Shown here: positions 53,364-60,148 of the stretch, piece by piece
Numbering within the stretch: position 1 is the first letter of the stretch
Layout of the letters: every line of letters begins with the position of its first letter
Source of the DNA: Chloroflexota bacterium
Lineage (GTDB): Bacteria; Chloroflexota; Anaerolineae; Aggregatilineales; Phototrophicaceae
Assembly (NCBI GenBank): GCA_011523615.1
Contig: WTGJ01000004.1
Location: 145,729-205,876 of the forward strand
Length of the DNA stretch: 60,148 nt
Direction: 5' to 3'
Made by a program: the position numbers and the translations under genes
The notes under the pieces: generated by a model
Told to the model about the DNA's origin: nothing
What the model saw: the letters and a program-made list of their open reading frames with translations, nothing else
Database searches by the model: none

Positions 53364-54545
53364 ATGGATTCCCCCCTCGCCGACCGCATCCGCCCCGCAG
53401 ACATCAGCGAAATCATCGGGCAGGCGCACCTGCTGGGGCCGGGCAAGCCCCTGGCCAAAGCGTTGGCTGGCGGCCAGCCCGGCTCGATGATCTTCTGGGG
53501 GCCGCCCGGTTGCGGCAAGACGACCCTGGCGCGCCTCTTCGCTGACAGGAGCGAACGGCGCTACTACGAGCTCAGCGCGGTCTCTGCCGGGAAGGGGGAT
53601 ATCCGCGCGATCGTCACCCAGCTGGATGATTCGGCGCAACCGCTCTTCGCCGAACAAGGCGACGAGCGCCGGCCCCTTGGTGCGCTGCTCTTCCTGGATG
53701 AGATCCACCGCTTCAACAAGGCGCAGCAGGATTATTTGCTGCCCTTCGTCGAAGATGGTCGGTTGACGTTGATCGGGGCGACGACGGAGAATCCCAGCTT
53801 CGAAGTGATCGCACCGCTCTTATCGCGCTGTCAGGTCTATGTATTGCAGGCGCTGACCGAGGCTGAACTGTGGGCGATCATCGCTCGTGGCGAGGCGACG
53901 CTCGGCCTGAAACTGGAAGGAGCCGCGCGCGATTTCCTGGCGCGTTTTGCCAACGGTGACGCGCGGCGAGCGCTGAATCTGCTCGAGGCGACGGCGCGCC
54001 TTTACGATGGCGAAGTCACGCGGGAACGGCTGCAGGATACCTTGCAATCCCCCCACTTGCGCTATGACAAAGCGGCCGAAGAACATTACGATACGATCAG
54101 CGCTTTCATCAAGAGCATGCGCGCCAGTGATGCCGACGCTGCTCTATATTACCTGGCACGGATGGTGGCGGCCGGCGAAGACCCGAAGTTCATCGCGCGG
54201 CGCATGGTGATCTTCGCCAGCGAGGATATCGGCCTGGCGCAACCGACCGCGCTGGTGGTGGCCAATGCCGTCTTTCGCGCGGTGGAAACGATCGGCTACC
54301 CGGAAGCGCAGATCAATCTCGCGCATGGAGCGGCGTTTTTGGCCCGAGCACGCAAAGATCGCTCTTCTTGCGATGCGTATTTCCGCGCCTTGGAAGATGC
54401 CCGGCAACGGGGCAACCTGAGCATCCCGATGCACCTGCGCAATGCGCCGACGCAACTGATGCGCGAGCTGGGTTACGGTCAACGCGAGCAGGAAAGTAAC
54501 CTGCCTGCGGAGTTGGCCGGCCGCGATTATTTCACAGAGGATTGA
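53364..54545 (+). CDS. rarA: Replication-associated recombination protein A (RarA/MgsA)
   Basis: 393 residues of the clamp-loader AAA+ family, acting at stalled replication forks. [16 protein letters not shown], Walker [14 protein letters not shown], Walker [16 protein letters not shown], sensor [10 protein letters not shown] and the C-terminal MgsA region ([20 protein letters not shown]) are all present. Slightly shorter than E. coli RarA (447). The chosen ATG ([11 protein letters not shown]) fits family starts; an in-frame TTG at 53337 would add nine residues but is upstream of the likely transcript start. Confidence 0.95.
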   Translation: MDSPLADRIRPADISEIIGQAHLLGPGKPLAKALAGGQPGSMIFWGPPGCGKTTLARLFADRSERRYYELSAVSAGKGDIRAIVTQLDDSAQPLFAEQGDERRPLGALLFLDEIHRFNKAQQDYLLPFVEDGRLTLIGATTENPSFEVIAPLLSRCQVYVLQALTEAELWAIIARGEATLGLKLEGAARDFLARFANGDARRALNLLEATARLYDGEVTRERLQDTLQSPHLRYDKAAEEHYDTISAFIKSMRASDADAALYYLARMVAAGEDPKFIARRMVIFASEDIGLAQPTALVVANAVFRAVETIGYPEAQINLAHGAAFLARARKDRSSCDAYFRALEDARQRGNLSIPMHLRNAPTQLMRELGYGQREQESNLPAELAGRDYFTED

Positions 54546-54564
54546 GCGACAGAAGATCCGCCGC

Positions 54565-55110
54565 TCAGCGATCCCAGGTTTCGTAACGGTTGCGGTAGCA
54601 GAGGTCTTGCCAGCGGATGCGTTGTGCGCCGCGCATGGCGAATTGGGTCTGCGGCGCTTTGTGACCGACGCAGAGGAATAGGCAAGGGATCACCTGCTCC
54701 GGTAAATTCAAGATTTTCTTCACGGCTGCTTTGTTGAAGCTGGTGACCGGACCGGTGGATAGCCCCAGGGAATGGGCGGCTAGGGCCATGGTTTGGGCTG
54801 CTTTGCCGACATCGATGGGATACAGGGGGTCATCTTCTGGGTCCAACTGATGGTGGAAGATCGCGAAATCGACGCAGATGAGGATGAGGATGGGAGCATG
54901 CTGGAACATGCCCGGTGCAACCAGGCGAATCAATCGTTGCAGTTCGGGGTCATCGATGACGACGAAACGATTCGGCCGCTGGTTGCCGCCGGTGGGGGAC
55001 CAACGGGCCGCCTCCAGAATCTGCTCCAGATGGTGTGGATCCACCGGTTCGTCCGTCATTTCGCGGATGACGCGGCGGGTACGGATGTTTTCGAGGACGG
55101 GGTTGCTCAT
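54565..55110 (-). CDS. Nitroreductase family flavoprotein
   Basis: 181 residues. IRTRRVIREMTDEPVD is the FMN-binding N-terminus, AARWSPTGGNQRPNRFVV binds FMN phosphate, and AAHSLGLSTGPVTSF lies in the dimer interface. Reductase of nitro compounds, quinones or enones; physiological substrate unknown. It overlaps the upstream DUF6092 gene by one base (TGATG type) and forms an operon with it. Confidence 0.9.
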   Translation of the reverse strand: MSNPVLENIRTRRVIREMTDEPVDPHHLEQILEAARWSPTGGNQRPNRFVVIDDPELQRLIRLVAPGMFQHAPILILICVDFAIFHHQLDPEDDPLYPIDVGKAAQTMALAAHSLGLSTGPVTSFNKAAVKKILNLPEQVIPCLFLCVGHKAPQTQFAMRGAQRIRWQDLCYRNRYETWDR

Positions 55111-55439
55111 CAGCTACCTCCTTGCAGTTTGGCGCGGTCGACGAGGCACTGGCCCAGGGCATCACAGAGTTCATCCATGGCGGCGGCGTATTCCTTGACT
55201 TCGTTGGCCAGGGTGTAGGTGTGTGGGATGCGGTCGATGCAGACCTGGAGCAATTTCTTCGTCGTCGGTGATGCATCATCCAGGATCATGGCGGAGAGGC
55301 GCTCCGTCGCCGTGAGGAGGCGCAACGGGCCATAGGCAGGGGGTTCGCTGATGAGCAGCCGGGCAGAGGAGAGGAAGAGGGCGATGAGCTCCACCGCCTG
55401 GTCTTCACTGAGCAATCGTTTTTCCGAGGATTTTGCCAT
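55110..55439 (-). CDS. DUF6092 family protein
   Basis: 109 residues, helical. LIALFLSSARLLISEPP and YGPLRLLTATERLSAMI are the conserved part of this small family, which I recognise as often found with nitroreductases. Function unknown. GGGAG lies 7 nt before ATG. A promoter with good boxes is 37 bp upstream. Confidence 0.75.
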   Translation of the reverse strand: MAKSSEKRLLSEDQAVELIALFLSSARLLISEPPAYGPLRLLTATERLSAMILDDASPTTKKLLQVCIDRIPHTYTLANEVKEYAAAMDELCDALGQCLVDRAKLQGGS

Positions 55440-55475
55440 GCGAAACTCCCACGAATGTTCGGCAAGGGTGCATGG

Positions 55476-55504
55476 AGCTTAGCGCGCGGCACGCGTCAAT
55501 TCAA
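55476..55504 (-). promoter_or_regulatory. Promoter of the DUF6092-nitroreductase operon
   Basis: On the minus strand, -35 TTGAAT, 17-bp spacer, -10 TAAGCT. The expected leader is about 30 nt. Confidence 0.5.
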
Positions 55505-55603
55505 CGAAGCGGACTTTCGCCCTGTCGTCGGGGTGGCACCTCACCGCAGCGACCAGGAGCGGGTGTTGAAATTGTGGGGTTTGCAAAGAAGATGGCGCGG
55601 TGA

Positions 55604-56125
55604 TCAGTTTAAGTTTTGGCTGGCGTCGGCGACTTGCTGGTGCGAAATCATGGCATCGGCGATGATGTCGTTCAGGCGTTTGGCCGCTTCCTCGATGTCG
55701 ATCTGCAATTTCAAGGCCAATTCTTCCTTGACGAGGCGCAGGGCTTTCAGTTTGAGTTCAGAATCGGCGCTGGTGAGGGGGCGGTAACGCTCTCGCCAGC
55801 AGAGATCGCGCAAGGCCTGGACGATTTCGCTGGGCGTACCGCTGGTCAATTGGCGGCGGATGTTGGCTTGCCGCACTTTGTAATCGTTGGCGAGGATCTC
55901 CGGGGTGAGGTTCATGACTTGGCGGATGAAATCTTCCTCGACGATATCGGTGCGGATTTCATTTTCTTCCATGCTATCGATGGGCAACATCACTTCGCCG
56001 TGGCTGGCGAGCAGACGGATGCAATAATACTGGCGCTGGTTGCCATCGAAGGTCATTTCACGCATGCCCTGCACGATCCCCGCTCCATGGCGGATGTGCA
56101 CGATGCGATCTCCTCTTTTCAACAT
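55604..56125 (-). CDS. CarD-family transcription regulator
   Basis: 173 residues. The N-terminal Tudor-like RNA-polymerase-interacting domain begins LKRGDRIVHIRHGAGIV and reaches about residue 60. The rest is helical and matches the CarD/CdnL DNA-binding part (ILANDYKVRQANIRRQLTSG). CdnL/CarD proteins stabilise open complexes at sigma-70 promoters, including rRNA promoters. ATG at 56125 has AAAGG 9 nt upstream; a TTG three codons earlier would sit on that site. It has its own promoter after the arginine operon. Confidence 0.88.
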   Translation of the reverse strand: MLKRGDRIVHIRHGAGIVQGMREMTFDGNQRQYYCIRLLASHGEVMLPIDSMEENEIRTDIVEEDFIRQVMNLTPEILANDYKVRQANIRRQLTSGTPSEIVQALRDLCWRERYRPLTSADSELKLKALRLVKEELALKLQIDIEEAAKRLNDIIADAMISHQQVADASQNLN

Positions 56126-56217
56126 GTAAGCCAACCTTTCATTCCCACCTGCCTTTCGCGCCCCTCCCCAGCGCGCGGCATAAAAGATCTTGCACAGGCC
56201 CCACCGATGTATGCCTC

Positions 56218-56245
56218 ATTTTAGCGGATTCACGCTCATTTTCAA
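56218..56245 (-). promoter_or_regulatory. carD promoter
   Basis: On the minus strand, -35 TTGAAA, 16-bp spacer, -10 TAAAAT. Leader about 85 nt. Confidence 0.6.
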
Positions 56246-56272
56246 GGGGCAGCATCCGCTCCGAAGCAGCCA

Positions 56273-57502
56273 CTACGAGCGATAATCACCATTGATGCTG
56301 ACGTAATCATGGCTGAAATCGCAGGTCCAGACGGTCGCTTCTCCTGGCCCGCCGCAACCGCAGTCCAGCAAGAAAACCAGCGAATCAGCCGCCATGATGG
56401 CCGCTGCATCGGCTTCTGCATAGTCGGTCGGCATGCCGTTTTCGAAGAGGTGCAGTGGCTCCTTGGGCAGGGTTTCGCCGGCAGCGACGAACAACTGGGT
56501 GCGCTCCGGTTGCAGCTCCGCGCCCGAATAACCAGCGGCGGCCACCGCCCGGCCCCAATTGGCATCTTCGCCGAAGAGGGCCGTCTTGAACAGCGGCGAG
56601 CGCGCGATGCTGTTGGCGGCGCGTTTTGCTTCCGCCGCATTTTGCGAACCGCGGACTTGAATGGTGACGAATTTGGTGGCCCCTTCGCCATCGCGGACGA
56701 TATCCTGCGCCAGTTTTCGGGTCAGGGCATCGAGCGCGGTTTGGAATTGTTCGAGGTCCGTTGCGCTTTCCAAAGCGACGCCACTGTGACCGTTGGCCAG
56801 CAGATAGGCCGTATCGTTGGTGGACATATCGCCATCGACGACGATGCGGTTGAAACTCAATTCATTGGCTCGCTCCAGAGAGCGGATCGTCTGGGCAGCC
56901 GTCAGGGCCGCATCCGTCACGATGACCGCCAGCATCGTCGCCATATCCGGCGCGATCATGCCGGAACCTTTGCTGATGCCAGCCAGGGTGTAACGAGCGC
57001 CGCCGGCCGTGGTCACCTGGACGCTGGCCAATTTGGGCCAGGTATCGGTCGTCATGATGGCGCGGGCCGCCATTTCCCAATCCTGGCCCAGTTGCTTGTG
57101 GGTCGCTTCGATCCCCTTGCGGATCCCTTCCATGGGCAGGGGCAAGCCGATGACCCCGGTCGACATGACGAGCACGGCATCGGCAGTTACCGGGAGGGCG
57201 TCAGCCACCCAGGCGGCGGTCTGCTCGGCATCGCCCAGGCCACGGCGACCGGTGCAGGCGTTCGCGCTGCGGGTATTGATGGCGATGGCGCGGATGCCTT
57301 CGTTGCTCTGCTCCAACCGCGCCATGCCATGGAGCACGGGTGCTGCTTTCATCACATTTCGGGTGAATACCCCGGCGCAGACGCAATCGGATTCGCTGTA
57401 GATGAGGGCAAAATCCGCTTTGCCATCCGGACGCAAGCCCGCGGCGGTACCGGCTACCTGGAAACCCGGTACGGAATCGATGTAGGGCAGAACTTCAGTC
57501 AT
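56273..57502 (-). CDS. argJ: Ornithine acetyltransferase/N-acetylglutamate synthase
   Basis: 409 residues; recycles the acetyl group from N-acetylornithine to glutamate in arginine synthesis. The precursor cleaves itself before the Thr of MIAPDMATMLAVIVTD; that motif is intact. GAGAR-like and VNGDYRS C-terminal motifs (SINGDYRS here) fit. Last gene of the arg operon, overlapping argD by 8 bp. Confidence 0.96.
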   Translation of the reverse strand: MTEVLPYIDSVPGFQVAGTAAGLRPDGKADFALIYSESDCVCAGVFTRNVMKAAPVLHGMARLEQSNEGIRAIAINTRSANACTGRRGLGDAEQTAAWVADALPVTADAVLVMSTGVIGLPLPMEGIRKGIEATHKQLGQDWEMAARAIMTTDTWPKLASVQVTTAGGARYTLAGISKGSGMIAPDMATMLAVIVTDAALTAAQTIRSLERANELSFNRIVVDGDMSTNDTAYLLANGHSGVALESATDLEQFQTALDALTRKLAQDIVRDGEGATKFVTIQVRGSQNAAEAKRAANSIARSPLFKTALFGEDANWGRAVAAAGYSGAELQPERTQLFVAAGETLPKEPLHLFENGMPTDYAEADAAAIMAADSLVFLLDCGCGGPGEATVWTCDFSHDYVSINGDYRS

Positions 57503-58697
57503 TTTGAGTGGCTCCCTGTAGCACTCCCGTTAACGCCTCGATCAATGAATCCACCTGGGAACGCTCGGCGATGAGCGGGGGCACGAAGCGCAAAATGTTC
57601 GCACCAGCGGTGGTGATGATGTGGCCCTGTTCATAACACGCGTCCACAATGGGCGCGGCCGCGATGTCCAATTCCAGGCCCTGTAGAAAACCGCTGCCCC
57701 GTTGCGCGACGACGCAGGGCAGGTTGATTTCGGCCAGGCGATCCCCGAGGTAGGTGCCGACTTCCCGCACATGATTCAGAAAGGCCGGCTGACGGATCCG
57801 CTCCAGTACCGCCTCGGCGACCCGGGCGACCAGGAGGCCACCGGCAAAGGTGGAACCATGGTCACCGGCCTGGATGTGCCGCGCCACGCTATCACGCAGG
57901 AGGATGGCCCCCATGGGGAGGCCACCGGCCAGCGGTTTGGCCAGGGTCATGATGTCCGGTTCTACGCCGAATGATTCGTAAGCCCAGAGTGTGCCGGTCC
58001 GGCCGAGGCCGCATTGGATTTCATCGAAGATGAGGAGGGCATCCTGCTCATCACAAAACGTCCTCAATGCCTTCAGGAAAGCCGGATCGGCCGGATGGAT
58101 GCCGCCTTCCCCCTGCAACGGTTCGACAATTACGGCGGCGGTCTGTGGGCCGATGGCCGCGCGCGCGCTTTCGATGTCGTTGAATTGGGCAGTGGCGACA
58201 CCGGGCAACAGCGGACGGAAGGGCGCCTGGTAGGCTTCCCGTGGGGTCAAAGCGAGGGCGCCGGTCGTGCGGCCGTGGAAGGCACCGCTGAAACAGAGCA
58301 ACTCATGCTTTTCCGGTTGGTCATTGTTGTGAGAAACGCGCCGGGCGAATTTGATGGCCCCTTCATTCGCCTCCGCGCCGCTGTTGCAGAAAAACACTTT
58401 ATCGGCGAAAGAATGTTCACAGAGCAACCGCGCGACGGTCGTATGCGCTTCGCTGTGGTAGAGATTGCTCAGGTGGATGATGCCAGCATCCAATGCGGAC
58501 TGAGCGGCACGGGTAATTTCCGCATCGCGGTAGCCCAGGGCGTTGACGGCAATGCCGGAAACCCAATCCAGATAGGCCCTGCCCTCGCTATCGAAGAGCG
58601 TCATCCCTTCACCGCGTTCCAGCACAAAGGGGGGACGTTTGTAGGTTTGCAATACATATTGCGATTCGGCGGCGATGACATTTTCTTTTCCAGTCAT
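57495..58697 (-). CDS. argD: Acetylornithine aminotransferase
   Basis: 400 residues of class III aminotransferases; makes N-acetylornithine from the semialdehyde and glutamate. YLDWVSGIAVNALGY, FFCNSGAEANEGAIKFAR, AFHGRTTGALALT, IFDEIQCGLGRTG and the PLP lysine in TLAKPLAGGLPMGA are all present. Overlaps argB by 4 bp and argJ by 8 bp, as expected for a tightly coupled operon. Confidence 0.95.
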   Translation of the reverse strand: MTGKENVIAAESQYVLQTYKRPPFVLERGEGMTLFDSEGRAYLDWVSGIAVNALGYRDAEITRAAQSALDAGIIHLSNLYHSEAHTTVARLLCEHSFADKVFFCNSGAEANEGAIKFARRVSHNNDQPEKHELLCFSGAFHGRTTGALALTPREAYQAPFRPLLPGVATAQFNDIESARAAIGPQTAAVIVEPLQGEGGIHPADPAFLKALRTFCDEQDALLIFDEIQCGLGRTGTLWAYESFGVEPDIMTLAKPLAGGLPMGAILLRDSVARHIQAGDHGSTFAGGLLVARVAEAVLERIRQPAFLNHVREVGTYLGDRLAEINLPCVVAQRGSGFLQGLELDIAAAPIVDACYEQGHIITTAGANILRFVPPLIAERSQVDSLIEALTGVLQGATQND

Positions 58698-59467
58698 GGG
58701 CTTGGGATCTCCATTTGTTTCGATTGGGTGATGAACGTGGTTCCGGCATGGGCGCGAAAGGCAGGCAAGTCGCCGATGGTCGCGCCGCTCGCACCCTGCG
58801 CCAGGGCATCCAGCGCGCTGCGGACTTTGGGGACCATACCATGGTGGATGATGCCCTCATCCAGGAGCGTCGCGGTGGTTTCGGCATCCAATTCGCGGAG
58901 CAGCTGGCCGGCTTCATCCAACACGCCGGGTACGTCGGTCAGGAAGAAGAGGCGCTCCGAATGCAGGGCCGCTGCGATGGCCGCGGCGACGTGATCCGCA
59001 TTGACGTTGTATTGTCTGAGACCAGCCTCCCCGATGCACAGCGGGGCGATGACCGGGGTGATGCCCAGGGCCAGCAACTGCCGGATGCGCGCGCCATTGA
59101 CCTGCGTGATGACACCGGTGTGGCTCCCGGCGAGGGCGGGGTGTGTTTTGGCACGGACGATGGCCCGGTCCAGGCCGCTGATGCCCAGGGCATCCACACC
59201 AGCTGAGAGGAGATGGGCGACCAGGCGCTTGTTGATCAGCCCACCGATGGCCATCGTCATCAACCGCAGCGAAGCAGGGTCCGTGATGCGCAGGCCTTCG
59301 TGATACCTGGGCTCGATGCCCAGATCTCGTTGTAAGGCGCTGACTTCATCTCCACCACCATGAACGATGATGATGGGTTGCTGCAACGCATGAACCGTCT
59401 GGGCGAGTTCCGTCAAGAACGCTTCGTCTTGCAGTGGATGGCCGCCGATTTTGAGTACCGTGTTCAT
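58694..59467 (-). CDS. argB: Acetylglutamate kinase
   Basis: 257 residues; phosphorylates N-acetylglutamate. VLKIGGHPL at the start, IIVHGGGDEVSALQRDLG, the substrate loop, YNVNADHVAAAIAAALHS and the C-terminal KVRSALDALAQGA fit the amino-acid kinase family. The shorter N-terminus, lacking the extra helix of arginine-sensitive enzymes, suggests it may not be feedback inhibited like the long form. It lies 12 bp after argC. Confidence 0.94.
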   Translation of the reverse strand: MNTVLKIGGHPLQDEAFLTELAQTVHALQQPIIIVHGGGDEVSALQRDLGIEPRYHEGLRITDPASLRLMTMAIGGLINKRLVAHLLSAGVDALGISGLDRAIVRAKTHPALAGSHTGVITQVNGARIRQLLALGITPVIAPLCIGEAGLRQYNVNADHVAAAIAAALHSERLFFLTDVPGVLDEAGQLLRELDAETTATLLDEGIIHHGMVPKVRSALDALAQGASGATIGDLPAFRAHAGTTFITQSKQMEIPSP

Positions 59468-59479
59468 CGGTGATTCCGA

Positions 59480-60148
59480 CTAGGTGAGCAGACCGTCAGT
59501 TTCGGGAAGGCCGAACATCAGGTTGAAATTCTGCACGGCCAGGCCGGCGGCGCCTTTGCCCAGGTTATCGATGACGCTGGTGATGTGCAGGCGGTTGGGC
59601 GGCAGGGGCGTCAGGCTGATCAGGCACAGGTTGCTGCGGGCAACCTGGCGGATGGTGGCCTGTTTTCCCACAGGGAGCACGTGGACCAGCGGTTCATGTT
59701 GGTAGGTCTCTTCGTAAAGCGACTGTGCGTCTTGGGCTTCCAGCGAATCGCGTAGCTTGAGGTAGATGCTGGCCATCAAGCCACGATCGACCGGGATCAA
59801 ATGCGGCACGAAGTAGAACGGAGGCGGATCGGCCCCATTCAAGAATTGGGTGATCCCCTGTTCCATTTCACCCACATGGCGGTGAGCGCGACCGGGGTTG
59901 TACGGGGAAAGGTTCTCCGTGACTTCACAAAAGTGCGTGTTGGCTCTGGGTTCTCGCCCGGCGCCGGAAACGCCCGATTTGGCGTCGACAAAGATGGCTT
60001 CGTTCGTGTCCAGCGATGCGCTGAGGAGGAGGGGAAACAAACCGAGCAAAGTGCAGGCGGGGTAACAGCCGGGCACCGCAATTGCCCTGGCGCCGGCCAA
60101 TCCCTCGCGGCTCAATTCCGGGAGGCCATAGGGGGTGGGGAGCAATTC
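59480..60148 (-). CDS. argC: N-acetyl-gamma-glutamyl-phosphate reductase (partial)
   Basis: The C-terminal 222 residues are in the window; the N-terminal NADP-binding part lies beyond the right edge. The enzyme reduces acetylglutamyl phosphate to the semialdehyde. YGLPELSREGL and the active-site Cys in PGCYPACTLLGL are seen, followed by SGVSGAGREP and FVPHLIPVDRGL. The frame reads through the edge, so the Leu codon TTG at 60145 should not be taken as a start. First visible gene of the argC-B-D-J operon. Confidence 0.95.
   Translation of the reverse strand, partial: ELLPTPYGLPELSREGLAGARAIAVPGCYPACTLLGLFPLLLSASLDTNEAIFVDAKSGVSGAGREPRANTHFCEVTENLSPYNPGRAHRHVGEMEQGITQFLNGADPPPFYFVPHLIPVDRGLMASIYLKLRDSLEAQDAQSLYEETYQHEPLVHVLPVGKQATIRQVARSNLCLISLTPLPPNRLHITSVIDNLGKGAAGLAVQNFNLMFGLPETDGLLT

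Noticed and set aside
56309..57574. Long plus-strand frame antisense to argJ
   Set aside because: argJ is intact with its self-cleavage motif; the antisense product is His/Gly-rich with no motif.
60100..60148. argC starting at TTG 60145
   Set aside because: The frame continues through the window edge (Glu codon at 60146-60148) and the visible part lacks the N-terminal NADP-binding domain, so the gene is truncated by the window.

Overview
The window is about 60 kb of a GC-rich bacterial chromosome, most likely from a member of the Chloroflexota. This assignment is an inference. It rests on a transglutaminase with a Thr/Pro-rich linker, an RsmD with an APPQY-type motif, a PgpH-YbeY gene pair, a DUF6092-nitroreductase pair and a CarD protein. 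No rRNA, tRNA, CRISPR array, insertion sequence or prophage was found. Genes are packed in short operons with many 4-bp ATGA, GTGA or TTGA overlaps. Both outer genes are cut by the window edges.

Layout. 1-2404 (-): a large nuclease-methyltransferase restriction enzyme, truncated on the left. 2451-7819 (+): rpe, a DegV-family protein, recG, coaD and a coiled-coil protein. 7816-8718 (-): a membrane protein. 8824-14950 (+): mtaB, a PgpH-type c-di-AMP phosphodiesterase, ybeY, a membrane-anchored glycosidase-like protein and a class IV aminotransferase. 14947-17260 (-): metK and a SAM-dependent methyltransferase behind a clear SAM-I riboswitch and promoter. 17339-23093 (+): a polysaccharide export and dTDP-sugar set (Wzz-like protein, tyrosine-kinase-like ATPase, rmlA-type and rmlB genes), then the malic enzyme maeB. 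23099-23504 (-): the RNase P RNA. 23601-31819 (+): three tandem AT-rich GT-C glycosyltransferase paralogs and a TgpA-like transglutaminase. 31807-33477 (-): RNase J. 33604-37110 (+): phosphohexomutase, hpt and a CCA-type nucleotidyltransferase. 37080-39941 (-): rsmD, a UroD-family protein, a DNA methyltransferase and a TPR protein. 40072-46575 (+): alaX, an unknown gene, two TPR membrane proteins and ileS. 46552-48538 (-): a PucR-type regulator and a small protein. 48608-52086 (+): aminotransferase, MOSC protein and a methyltransferase-nuclease fusion. 52101-53213 (-): an AT-rich HicAB toxin-antitoxin pair with a DUF6941 protein. 53364-54545 (+): rarA. 54565-60148 (-): nitroreductase, DUF6092, carD and the arginine operon argC-B-D-J, with argC cut by the right edge.

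The most notable points are: (i) three tandem glycosyltransferases whose N-terminal membrane parts are AT-rich and divergent, while copies 2 and 3 share a GC-rich C-terminal domain with 230 identical bases, a sign of gene conversion; (ii) several genes that start 4-9 nt after a TANNNT-type -10 box, suggesting leaderless mRNAs next to ordinary Shine-Dalgarno genes; (iii) a one-polypeptide methyltransferase plus Mrr-like nuclease with an AT-rich recognition region, next to an AT-rich toxin-antitoxin cassette; (iv) a BY-kinase-like ATPase with a degenerate Walker A; and (v) an 8-bp perfect inverted repeat in front of the PucR regulator.
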